Shown piece by piece: positions 25,923 to 34,148 of a stretch of DNA of 64,000 nt (its first letter is position 1; the number at the start of each line of letters is the position of its first letter). The position numbers were made by a program, and so were the translations under genes. The DNA is from CAZBSE01 sp964610385 (GTDB lineage: Bacteria > Actinomycetota > Humimicrobiia > Humimicrobiales > Humimicrobiaceae). The DNA lies in assembly GCA_964610385.1 (NCBI GenBank), contig CAZSXW010000009.1:1-64000 (forward strand), given 5' to 3'. The notes under the pieces are model-generated. The model did no database searches. It was not told where the DNA came from and was given only the letters and a program-made list of their open reading frames with translations.

Positions 25923-26951
25923 ATGGCATACGATAAAAAATTTAATGATAAAATCATACAGCTTTCCCATGGAGACGGAGGGACCAAGACTGGTGAGCTT
26001 ATAAACAATCTTCTTCTTAAATATTTTGGAAATGAAATCTTAAATAAACTGGAAGACAGTGCAGTTATCAAGCCAGAAGGTGGAAGAATAGCCTTTACCA
26101 CTGACAGCTTTGTAGTTGATCCTATCTTCTTTCCAGGTGGTGATATCGGAAAACTCAGTATTTGCGGTACCGTAAACGATCTTTCAACCACAGGATGTAT
26201 TCCCCTTGCACTGAGCCTTTCCTTTATAATAGAAGAAGGCTTTCCGGTTCCCAATCTTAAAAAGATACTTGCTTCAATAAAAAAAGCCACTCGTGATACC
26301 GGTGTAAAAATAGTTACCGGCGATACCAAAGTCGTAGGAAAAGGAAGTGTTGATAAGATATTTATAAATACATCAGGAATAGGAATTATTAAAAAAAATA
26401 TAGATATCTCCCCATCAAAAATAAAGGTGGGCGATAAGATACTTATAAACGGAAGTATTGCAGACCATGGAACTGCTATCCTCAGCCGGAGAAAAGAGTT
26501 TGATTTTAAAACCAGCATTAAAAGCGACTGTGCACCTTTAAATTTTCTGGTCAGAGATATGCTTGGCGCCTCGACAAAAATACATGCATTAAGAGATCCA
26601 ACTAGAGGCGGACTGGCCTCGATACTCTTTGAAATGGCAAGGCTTTCCGGAACCAATATCAATATATACGAGGAAAAGATCCCGATAAAAAAAGAAGTGC
26701 TCGGGGTCTGCCAGTTTTTGGGGCTTGATCCTCTATACATCGCCAATGAAGGAAAAATGGTGGCCTTTGTGGATAAAGAAGATGCGTCTAAAATACTTAA
26801 TCATATGAAAAGGAATAAATACGGCAGGGACAGCCAGATTATAGGTGAAGTTACCGAAAAAGGTGAAGGTCTTATTGTTCTAAACACGGAACTGGGCACC
26901 AGGAGAATTCTTGATCTGCATTACAGCGAACAGCTCCCAAGAATTTGTTAA
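25923..26951 (+). CDS. hypE: Hydrogenase maturation protein HypE
   Basis: A 342-residue HypE, an ATP-dependent dehydratase of the PurM fold that converts the carbamoyl group received from HypF into a thiocyanate. It begins with the glycine-rich HGDGGTKT loop, carries DPTRGGLA, and ends in PRIC, the invariant C-terminal cysteine that bears the ligand. It closes the hypFCDE operon and converges on hypA with only 16 bases between stops. Confidence 0.97.
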   Translation: MAYDKKFNDKIIQLSHGDGGTKTGELINNLLLKYFGNEILNKLEDSAVIKPEGGRIAFTTDSFVVDPIFFPGGDIGKLSICGTVNDLSTTGCIPLALSLSFIIEEGFPVPNLKKILASIKKATRDTGVKIVTGDTKVVGKGSVDKIFINTSGIGIIKKNIDISPSKIKVGDKILINGSIADHGTAILSRRKEFDFKTSIKSDCAPLNFLVRDMLGASTKIHALRDPTRGGLASILFEMARLSGTNINIYEEKIPIKKEVLGVCQFLGLDPLYIANEGKMVAFVDKEDASKILNHMKRNKYGRDSQIIGEVTEKGEGLIVLNTELGTRRILDLHYSEQLPRIC

Positions 26952-26967
26952 GTTCAATAATCAAGTG

Positions 26968-27312
26968 TTATGTTTCAACCGAGACTATCTTGATCTCATC
27001 AAAATCAACGATTTTTATCTTTCTGCTTGAGCATTTTGGGCATTCAGCAATAAAAAGATCTCCTATTTCGGAAATTTTTCCACAATCTTCGCACTTGATC
27101 TGGGCTTTTTTCTTCACAAACTTAAGACGGGCATCTTTCAGGACACTATTGTCTCTGGTCAGGAAATTATAATAAAACTCAATCGATTTTGGTTCAATAT
27201 GTGCAATTGAACTTATCTCAAAATTAATCTTTTTTATCTTTTTTACTTTGTTCTCTTTTACTATCTTTTTTAATATATCAAGAATAGAACAGGCAATTGA
27301 ATATTCATGCAT
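26968..27312 (-). CDS. hypA: Hydrogenase nickel-insertion protein HypA
   Basis: A 114-residue HypA. The N-terminal MHEYSIA supplies nickel ligand His2, and a zinc site is formed by C74, C77, C91 and C94. With HypB it delivers nickel to the hydrogenase large subunit. It is the last gene of the long leftward Hdr-Mvh operon, just behind the maturation protease. Confidence 0.96.
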   Translation of the reverse strand: MHEYSIACSILDILKKIVKENKVKKIKKINFEISSIAHIEPKSIEFYYNFLTRDNSVLKDARLKFVKKKAQIKCEDCGKISEIGDLFIAECPKCSSRKIKIVDFDEIKIVSVET

Positions 27313-27320
27313 ATATAAAT

Positions 27321-27821
27321 TTACCAGTCTTTTTTTATCTCCCTGATTATCATATCACATATTTTTGGAACCGAATCAAGAAGCTTTTTTGAAAGGCCTA
27401 TGGAAACATTTTTAGGGATGTCTTCTACCTGACATGAAAATATTTTGATATAGACATTACAGTGGTCTTTCAACTCCCTCAACAAATTGGATGTAGGAGC
27501 CTGATGCATCGAAAAATCATCTATCTTGTTTTCCGGGATGTCTTCTATCTCGATTTTAAATATATCACCCGGCTTCTTTCTTACATCAAGTGCATCGATT
27601 ATAATAATCTTTACCGGCCTATTTTCGGCAAGAGCTATATCAAACAGGATATTTCTGACACTGGTCCCGGCATTTATCACTTCAACATACTCCGGGATTT
27701 TGTAGTTTTTTTTCAAATATTCTACTACTTCAGGGCCAAAACCATCATCTCCAAATAGGATATTCCCACATCCTATTACAAGGACCGGTTTTCTGTAACG
27801 GTCTGGTATATCTCTTTGCAT
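27321..27821 (-). CDS. [NiFe] hydrogenase maturation protease (HycI/HyaD/FrcD family)
   Basis: A 166-residue endopeptidase of the hydrogenase maturation family. It has the opening VIGCGNILFGDDGFGPEV with nickel-sensing acidic residue near D25, the IIIDALDV strand, and the SMHQAPTSNLL histidine segment. It removes the C-terminal tail of the large subunit after nickel insertion. The partner is most likely MvhA, encoded immediately upstream and ending in a 25-residue tail. Confidence 0.93.
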   Translation of the reverse strand: MQRDIPDRYRKPVLVIGCGNILFGDDGFGPEVVEYLKKNYKIPEYVEVINAGTSVRNILFDIALAENRPVKIIIIDALDVRKKPGDIFKIEIEDIPENKIDDFSMHQAPTSNLLRELKDHCNVYIKIFSCQVEDIPKNVSIGLSKKLLDSVPKICDMIIREIKKDW

Positions 27822-27824
27822 TAT

Positions 27825-29267
27825 TCAATTTTTAAAAGTTTTCATCACTTTACCTGAAGCATCTACAATATCCAGCTTGACAGCAATACTGCCGTTCAGA
27901 TTGTGAGTTGCACATGACAGGCATGGATCATATGCACGGATTGCTATCTCTACTTTGTTTAAAATACCCTGGTCATATTTTCCATCTTTGATTAAATCCA
28001 TTGCCGCCTTTTTTACCGACATATTAATTGGAGCGTTATTATGTGTGGTACCCACAATCAGATTTACATTTGTAACAATTCCATTTTCATCTGTCTCATA
28101 ATCATGGATCAGTGTACCCCTTGGTGCTTCTGTACAGCCTATTCCCCTTGCAGCACGGGGTTTAACTGGAACTCTTATTTCCTTTGAAGTTATATCGGGA
28201 TCTTCAAGCAGCTGAACGGCATATTCGGCATTGTACAGCAGCTCTATCAATCTTGCCCAGTTATAAAGCAGCGTCAGCTGTACGGGCCTTCCGAATTCTT
28301 TACGGAACTCTTCAAGTTCCTTCTGTGCAAGAGGCGTGCTTATTTTATCGCAGACATTCATTCTTGCAAGTGTATTGGTCCTGTACACACCTACAGGATT
28401 ATCCAGATCCATTGAAAGTTTACCTGCTTTTTTCATATATGGAAACTTCAGATATGTCCAGGGTTCAATATGTTCAGCTATATAATCTGTATACTTATCA
28501 TAGGCAAAATCCTCATAGCTGCCGTCATCCTGCATCATCCTTAAAACGCCGTCATAAAGGTCCATGGTACCATCTTTTGTCACTGTTCCCAGGAATCCCG
28601 TTTTTATAACGCCGAGTGTTTTAACCGCTTCAATATAAGGCGGGAATATATTATTCTTGGCATAATCCATCGAAAATTTTGCAAACTCCAGGACTTCCTT
28701 TGCCATTTCCAACACTTTATCTCTTTCCTCAGCGGTAAGGACCTTACTGTATCCTCCAGGGACTGCAGTAACCGGATGAATTGATTTTCCGGATACTATT
28801 TCCAGCATTTTTGCACCCAGATGTCTATTTCTTATGACTTTTTTTCCTATATCAGGAAATTTTTGTGCAATTCCTATTACGTTCCTTACAGAATAATCTG
28901 AATCAGGCCCCATAACGAAATCAGCACCTGCAAGAAAATAAAAATGCAGTATATGCTCTTCCGTAAAAGCAATCGAGTTACAGAGCTCTCTTAACTTTTT
29001 ACCTGCCGGCGGTATCTCTACTCCAAAAACTGCGTCACATGCCTTTGCACTTGCAAGGTGATGTGACCATGGACATACACCGCAGATGCTTGTTGTAATC
29101 CTTGGAAGCTCTTCTACAGGTCTGCCAATACAGAATTTTTCAAATCCCCTGAGTTCCAAGATATGTACCATTGTATCTTCTACATTACCGCTGTCATCCA
29201 ATTGTATGGTGACTTTTGCATGACCTTCAAGCCTTGTTACAGGTTGAATAACAATTTTTTTACCCAT
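27825..29267 (-). CDS. mvhA: [NiFe] hydrogenase group 3 large subunit, MvhA-like
   Basis: A 480-residue catalytic subunit. NiFe ligands are supplied by the N-terminal SICGVC (C62, C65) and the C-terminal DPCLSCATH (C449, C452), followed by a 25-residue tail for the protease to remove. The N-terminal PVTRLEGHAKV and the RGFEKFCIGRPVEELPRI segment match the Mvh/Frh group 3 enzymes of Hdr-linked hydrogenases. It takes electrons from H2 and passes them through MvhG and MvhD to HdrA. It lies in order mvhG, mvhA, protease, hypA. Confidence 0.94.
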   Translation of the reverse strand: MGKKIVIQPVTRLEGHAKVTIQLDDSGNVEDTMVHILELRGFEKFCIGRPVEELPRITTSICGVCPWSHHLASAKACDAVFGVEIPPAGKKLRELCNSIAFTEEHILHFYFLAGADFVMGPDSDYSVRNVIGIAQKFPDIGKKVIRNRHLGAKMLEIVSGKSIHPVTAVPGGYSKVLTAEERDKVLEMAKEVLEFAKFSMDYAKNNIFPPYIEAVKTLGVIKTGFLGTVTKDGTMDLYDGVLRMMQDDGSYEDFAYDKYTDYIAEHIEPWTYLKFPYMKKAGKLSMDLDNPVGVYRTNTLARMNVCDKISTPLAQKELEEFRKEFGRPVQLTLLYNWARLIELLYNAEYAVQLLEDPDITSKEIRVPVKPRAARGIGCTEAPRGTLIHDYETDENGIVTNVNLIVGTTHNNAPINMSVKKAAMDLIKDGKYDQGILNKVEIAIRAYDPCLSCATHNLNGSIAVKLDIVDASGKVMKTFKN

Positions 29268-29345
29268 TTTACCTCCTCTTAATTTTAGTTATCGGTACTT
29301 CTTATGGGTTAAGCCAATATAATACCGAAATTAAGCAATAGAATC

Positions 29346-30272
29346 TTAAGGCCTCTTTGGCAGTGGCCTTAATCTGCCCTGCGCTCCTATATATCTCTGA
29401 AATGTAGAACGCCTGTCAAGAATCAGCTTTGGATCCAGGCCAATGCTTGAAAGCGCTCCCATCATCTCGACCATAGGATTTGCTCCTTTTCTTATCGGAC
29501 CGAAACAGCCCCTGCAGGGCATAAATCCCTTGATACATCTCGGGGTTTTTTCACTGCCCCCGCAGCCGGATTTGGTTATAGGACCAAGGCAAAGATAGCC
29601 AAGCTCCATAAAACATCTTGAGTCTTCCAATTTCTGCCCTAATGGTACTATTGGCTCTAAAGGCCTTTTAACTGCTGTAATTGCCTTTTTCTCTCTTCTT
29701 GCAGGACAGTCATCACAAACACTTCGCTCTGGTAATTCAAATGTTTTACCCTCCAGCAATGCAGTCAATGCCTGTACAATAAGCTCTGGCGTGGTCGGGC
29801 ATCCGGGAATGTAAACATCTACTTTGACCACTTCATCAATAGCGTATACCCTGTCAGTCAAAGGTGGAATATCCTTCGCAGGTGTGTCAGCCGGATCTGT
29901 AGTCTTTGACTGCCTGAAGACCTTATCATAAAGCTCTGCAAGCGGATACTGGTTCGCCAGAGCGGGAATTCCCCCGAAACATGCGCATGAGCCAAGTGAT
30001 ATAAGTGTCTTGCACTTTTTTCTCATTTCCTCCGTAATATGCTTTTCTTCCTCATTTCTTATCCCACCTGATATAATCCCTATATCTGCTTCCGGGATCT
30101 CCATTTCTGATTTCTCACCTGTTTGACCATAATATTTGTGATCCATGAGGACAGGCATATGAACAAACTCCAGCTTAGGCAGCAGATCGAGCAGTGGTTC
30201 CCCGATGTCTAAAATAGTTACCTCACATCCCCCGCAAATGTTTAACCACTCTTCAGCGACTTTTACTGGCAT
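29346..30272 (-). CDS. mvhG: [NiFe] hydrogenase small subunit, MvhG-like
   Basis: A 308-residue electron-transfer subunit. The proximal cluster motif appears as ICGGCEV near the N-terminus, with GSCACFGGIPA and PGCPTTPE. Further cysteines for medial and distal clusters follow (VCDDCPARR, YLCLGPITKSGCGG, KGFMPCRGCFGP). It is the immediate partner of MvhA, carries no twin-arginine signal, and is therefore cytoplasmic as in group 3c. The upstream small gene is separated by 16 bases. Confidence 0.94.
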   Translation of the reverse strand: MPVKVAEEWLNICGGCEVTILDIGEPLLDLLPKLEFVHMPVLMDHKYYGQTGEKSEMEIPEADIGIISGGIRNEEEKHITEEMRKKCKTLISLGSCACFGGIPALANQYPLAELYDKVFRQSKTTDPADTPAKDIPPLTDRVYAIDEVVKVDVYIPGCPTTPELIVQALTALLEGKTFELPERSVCDDCPARREKKAITAVKRPLEPIVPLGQKLEDSRCFMELGYLCLGPITKSGCGGSEKTPRCIKGFMPCRGCFGPIRKGANPMVEMMGALSSIGLDPKLILDRRSTFQRYIGAQGRLRPLPKRP

Positions 30273-30288
30273 AATTTTTCTCCTCTCT

Positions 30289-30492
30289 TTAAATAGTAGG
30301 TTGACCTTCGACTACAACTTCTTCTACAACTCTACGTGTAAAAACATAATATTTCTTCTCTTCCTCAAACACCTCCGTTTCAAATTCGTCTTTTTTATAT
30401 TTTTCAGCTATATCTACAGCACTTTTTTTATCAGGATAATCTTTGCCGTCCCACATAAACTTCTTTTTATTAATTATTCTCGATAATTGCAT
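30289..30492 (-). CDS. Small uncharacterised protein, Hdr-Mvh-associated, copy B
   Basis: A 67-residue protein of no family I recognise, rich in Lys, Glu and Tyr and with no cysteine, so it carries no Fe-S cluster. It aligns over its whole length with the 68-residue product at 33507-33713. Shared features are K-K-F/Y-M-W-D, a central YKK-x-x-FET and a closing Y-x-V-F/Y-T/S-RRVV-x-E. GAGAGG lies five bases before the ATG. It directly follows an mvhD gene, as its paralogue does. A structural or docking role in the complex is an inference from position only. Confidence 0.8.
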   Translation of the reverse strand: MQLSRIINKKKFMWDGKDYPDKKSAVDIAEKYKKDEFETEVFEEEKKYYVFTRRVVEEVVVEGQPTI

Positions 30493-30501
30493 TTTTGCCT
30501 C

Positions 30502-30918
30502 TCATGTTTTAAACGGGCTTGGGCCCAGTTTTTTAAGTTTTTGTGTCATATCTTCTACAATCTTTGCAAATTTAGGCCCTTCCGAAGCTGAAACCCATTC
30601 CAACCTGAAGCGTTCTTCTTCAAGGCCAAAATCCTCAAGCATCAGTTTTATTGCCTCTGCTCTTGCCTCTGCCCTTTTATTGCCATCCTGATAATGACAG
30701 TCACCTATGTGACAGCCACAAATTAGGACTCCATCAGCGCGGCCCTGTGTTAATGCATCTATTACATAATTGGGATGCACCATGCCGGAGCACATGCAGC
30801 GTATTATGTAAATATTTGGCGGATACTGTATTCGCGCAGTACCTGCAGAATCCGCAGCTGAATAAGAACACCAATTGCAGCAAAATGCTATGATTACTGG
30901 TTCATAATCGTTTGACAT
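30502..30918 (-). CDS. mvhD: MvhD-like hydrogenase/Hdr iron-sulfur subunit (third copy)
   Basis: A 138-residue MvhD/FlpD-family protein (PF02662). The N-terminal CCNWCSY, the C-M-C-S-G-MVHP segment and the GCHIGDCHY motif provide the [2Fe-2S] ligands. It bridges a hydrogenase or dehydrogenase to HdrA. Two bases separate it from the divergent hdrA upstream, and being closest to mvhG and mvhA it is the most likely true Mvh delta subunit. Confidence 0.93.
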   Translation of the reverse strand: MSNDYEPVIIAFCCNWCSYSAADSAGTARIQYPPNIYIIRCMCSGMVHPNYVIDALTQGRADGVLICGCHIGDCHYQDGNKRAEARAEAIKLMLEDFGLEEERFRLEWVSASEGPKFAKIVEDMTQKLKKLGPSPFKT

Positions 30919-30919
30919 T

Positions 30920-33448
30920 TTATGAAACCTCCACGACAGATTTAATCATTTCTTCAAAATATTCAGGCTTAAAATGTTTAATATAAATACCTTTTTTGGG
31001 ACAAGTTGCCATACAAACGCCGCAGCCGCGGCAGATTGCTTCATTTACTTCAACTGTCTTTTTTATGCTCCCGTCCTCCTGCATGTATTCAATAAGTGTT
31101 ATTGCTTTTGAAGGACAAGGATCAATACAATATGCGCAGCCGTCACAGTTCTCGTCCACTACAAATGAAATTGCAGGAGATTTAACCAGTTCCTTTTTTG
31201 AAATAATTCCTGCAACCCTTGATGCTGCACCTTCACCGTCTATAATAGAGTCAGGAATACTCATTTTCTTCCGTGTAGTCCCACATTTTAAAACACCATC
31301 AGTATTAAAATCAAGGGGATTTAAAATACCAAGCATCCCAATAAAGAAATTATTTTCATCTCTCTGAAGAAGTAAATCACTCTCAAAATTACCATTTTTA
31401 GAATCTGCTTTCATATCATTACTCGTTGCAATAACCACACAGCCGATATCCACATTTTCCTTCCCTTTTGGACTCATAATTTCAGCGCTGAAATTCCCAA
31501 CAAAACCTCCGATTCTTCCTATTTTAGCTTCATTATAAACTTTTATATTCTCATTTTTATTTAACTCACCTATCAGGTTTTTCACGAACTTATTATTATT
31601 TTCCTTTATTTTTTCGAGGTCTGCTTCTTTTTCAACCAAAAAAACATCAAGTCCCGCCTGTCCAAGTTTTAAAGCACAGGCAATACCACTGGGAGTGCCT
31701 CCTATTACAAGACATGCAGATGTTACCGGAACATGAATATCATTTAAAGACTCGAGTAATGAGACACGTCTTACTCCCATTCTCATAAGTATTTTTGCTT
31801 TTTCCGTAGCCTTCTCTTTATCATTTGAATGTACCCAGGTGCATTGGTTTCGAAGGTTTACTATTTCCATTAAATAACGGTTTAATCCACCCATTTCCGT
31901 ATGAAGTGAAAATAATTCTTCATGTGTCTTTGGCGAACATGCACCTATTACGACTCTATTGAATTTTTTCGTTTTTAATAGTTCCCTTATTTTTACACCA
32001 TCACATCCAAAAGGAGTAAGTTCTACATGTTTCACATAAGGAAGTGATTCCGTATAGCTTATTAGTTCATCTATATTACAAAGTCCTGCTATATTCATAC
32101 CGCAGCGGCATATGACTGCCAGAATTGACGGCTCCTCATTGATTTTTACAGGTAAAATCTCCTTTTCAGGCAAAGCCGTCATTTCCTTGCCACGTGAATC
32201 AGCCAATAATGCAGCTGCATGTGATGCTGCAGAACATGCTTGAATAATTGCATCATCTATTCCCTTTGGCTCCTGTGCGCTCCCGCATATAAAAATTCCT
32301 TCTTTAGATGTATAAATCGGATGTGAATTATCCGACTTTTTACTAAAAAATCCCCATTGATCAAGTTCTAAACCCACTTTTTCTGCAAGAGAACGCGTAC
32401 TTTCAGTAGGAGCATAAGGCGGGACGATAACAAACATATCCGCATTAAATACTTCCTTACCGTAAGAGATATCAACATTCCCATCTTTCCCTTCAGTAAC
32501 TTTCAAAGAGTCCGTTTTAATAAAATTGACTTTAGATTCTACTGCTTTTTGGTAAAAATCTTTATAATCATCCCTTTCCAGATTAATTCCTTCGTAAAAA
32601 ACAGCAACAGAAGCATTGGAATTTCTTTCAATAGTACCCATAGCCTCTGCAGCAGCAGTCATAAAACCAATTGGTGAGGGATTATTAAGAACATACCACG
32701 CAATAGACTGCGGTTCTTTTTTATCATCACGTTTTACAACCCCACCGGTCGGACCAAGACCCGAAAGCAGGCGCTCAAACTCGAGAGCGGTAAGAATATT
32801 TGGAAACTTCCTGTACCCAAACCTTTCCAATGATTTCGTTTTCATTTCATCCATTCCAGTAGCTAAAATAATAGCTCCCACATTGAATTCCACTTCTACA
32901 GGTTTCTGATCAAATACAACTGCCTCAGGTTTACATGCTTCGACACATGGCGGAGTTTCTTTATCTCCGCATTTACCCTCAAGAATATAATTACATTTTT
33001 CAGGATTAATCAATGCCTTTCTTGGTGGGAAAGGCGAATAAAAAGAAATTGCTTTAGTAGCTCCTCTACCAAAATTAAATTCAGAAGGAATACCTCCAAC
33101 AGGGCAAGCAGGAAAACAATCGGTACAGGCGGTACATTTCATCGGGTCAACATATCTTGGGTTTTTGACTACTTTAACTTTAAAATCTCCTGCCTTTCCG
33201 TCAATACTTCTGACTTCTGCAAAGGAAACGATTTTTATATTAGGGTTACTTGTAAGTTCAAGCATTTTAGGCAGTATCGTACATGTGGAACACTCGTTTG
33301 AAGGAAACATCTTATCTATTTGCGCCATTTTACCGCCAATCGTGGGCTTCTCTTCAACAAGAATAACCTTAAACCCCTGGTTTAATAATTCAGCGCTTGC
33401 TCGCATACCTGCAGGACCTGCTCCCACAACAAGTACAGATCCTTTCAT
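30920..33448 (-). CDS. Divergent HdrA-like flavin and Fe-S protein
   Basis: An 842-residue HdrA-family protein. It has an FAD Rossmann motif VVGAGPAGM at 7-15, C53/C56 in NECSTC, and a ferredoxin set at C105/C108/C111/C115. An ICRCGMNIAG segment lies in the middle, and two C-terminal [4Fe-4S] ferredoxin motifs (CDGCAYCIDPCP and CRGCGVCMATCP) end the protein. It differs from the other two HdrAs here. The CVGSR plus YCS-x-x-C segment is replaced by residues without cysteine, and the second Rossmann is GGTPSG rather than GGGxxG. It may therefore be a specialised electron conduit rather than a full bifurcating HdrA. Confidence 0.88.
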   Translation of the reverse strand: MKGSVLVVGAGPAGMRASAELLNQGFKVILVEEKPTIGGKMAQIDKMFPSNECSTCTILPKMLELTSNPNIKIVSFAEVRSIDGKAGDFKVKVVKNPRYVDPMKCTACTDCFPACPVGGIPSEFNFGRGATKAISFYSPFPPRKALINPEKCNYILEGKCGDKETPPCVEACKPEAVVFDQKPVEVEFNVGAIILATGMDEMKTKSLERFGYRKFPNILTALEFERLLSGLGPTGGVVKRDDKKEPQSIAWYVLNNPSPIGFMTAAAEAMGTIERNSNASVAVFYEGINLERDDYKDFYQKAVESKVNFIKTDSLKVTEGKDGNVDISYGKEVFNADMFVIVPPYAPTESTRSLAEKVGLELDQWGFFSKKSDNSHPIYTSKEGIFICGSAQEPKGIDDAIIQACSAASHAAALLADSRGKEMTALPEKEILPVKINEEPSILAVICRCGMNIAGLCNIDELISYTESLPYVKHVELTPFGCDGVKIRELLKTKKFNRVVIGACSPKTHEELFSLHTEMGGLNRYLMEIVNLRNQCTWVHSNDKEKATEKAKILMRMGVRRVSLLESLNDIHVPVTSACLVIGGTPSGIACALKLGQAGLDVFLVEKEADLEKIKENNNKFVKNLIGELNKNENIKVYNEAKIGRIGGFVGNFSAEIMSPKGKENVDIGCVVIATSNDMKADSKNGNFESDLLLQRDENNFFIGMLGILNPLDFNTDGVLKCGTTRKKMSIPDSIIDGEGAASRVAGIISKKELVKSPAISFVVDENCDGCAYCIDPCPSKAITLIEYMQEDGSIKKTVEVNEAICRGCGVCMATCPKKGIYIKHFKPEYFEEMIKSVVEVS

Positions 33449-33506
33449 AATATTTTACCTCACTCTCATATATTTACTTTTAATCTATATTAATCAATAT
33501 ATAAAT

Positions 33507-33713
33507 TTACCCCGGCGGAGCATCTCCTTCAAGAACTATTTCAGTGACTACCCGCCTGCTGTAAACAAAATATTTTCCCCCATCTTTAACAAGTTGCGTT
33601 TCAAACCCTTCTTTTTTATATTTTTTTATTTTCTCATCAGCTTCAGCTTCTGTGGAATAACTTCCTTTATCCCACATATATTTTTTCCCGTCAATTATTT
33701 TTGCTAACTCCAC
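33507..33713 (-). CDS. Small uncharacterised protein, Hdr-Mvh-associated, copy A
   Basis: A 68-residue, highly charged, cysteine-free protein of unknown family, paralogous to the product at 30289-30492 (shared MWD, YKK-x-GFET, YSRRVV and a closing EGD/EGQ-P). The start is GTG with GAGGA upstream. It directly follows an mvhD gene and precedes the divergent hdrA. The repeated mvhD plus small-gene pairing argues that it is real and functional. Confidence 0.8.
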   Translation of the reverse strand: MELAKIIDGKKYMWDKGSYSTEAEADEKIKKYKKEGFETQLVKDGGKYFVYSRRVVTEIVLEGDAPPG

Positions 33714-33723
33714 TTTTTTCCTC

Positions 33724-34146
33724 TCATGTTTTAAAAGGGCTGGGACCCAGTTTCCTTACCGTTTCCGTAAATTCAGTCATCACCTGGGCAAACTTCGGGC
33801 CTTCCGAAGCTGAAACCCATTCCAGCCTGAACCTTTCATCTTCTATTCCAAAATCCTCAAGCATGAGCCTTATTGCATCCGCTCTCTTTTCTGTCTTTAA
33901 ATTACCCTCCAGATAATGACAGTCTCCCGGATGGCACCCGCATATTATGACACCATCGGCTCCCTTTGTTAACGCATCCATAACCAGATTCGGATGGACC
34001 ATTCCTGAGCACATAACCCTTATTATACGGACATTTGCAGGATACTGCATCCTTGATGTTCCTGCTAAATCCGCCCCGGCATAGGAACACCAGTTGCAGC
34101 AGAATCCTATAATCAATGGCTCAAACTTTTCTTCAGCGTTGTTCAT
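33724..34146 (-). CDS. mvhD: MvhD-like iron-sulfur subunit (second copy)
   Basis: A 140-residue PF02662 protein with CCNWCSYAGADLAG, RVMCSGMVHP and GCHPGDCHYLEGN. It is close in sequence to the third copy, including the shared ending LGPSPFKT, so the two mvhD-plus-small-gene pairs may stem from a segmental duplication. It lies two bases downstream of the HdrA-GltD fusion gene and should be that protein's electron partner. Confidence 0.93.
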   Translation of the reverse strand: MNNAEEKFEPLIIGFCCNWCSYAGADLAGTSRMQYPANVRIIRVMCSGMVHPNLVMDALTKGADGVIICGCHPGDCHYLEGNLKTEKRADAIRLMLEDFGIEDERFRLEWVSASEGPKFAQVMTEFTETVRKLGPSPFKT

Positions 34147-34148
34147 TT

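Noticed and set aside
25847..26746. A 299-codon reading frame antisense to hypE
   Set aside because: It lies wholly opposite a clear HypE with all family motifs, has no ribosome site, and its product is hydrophobic low-complexity sequence typical of an antisense shadow.
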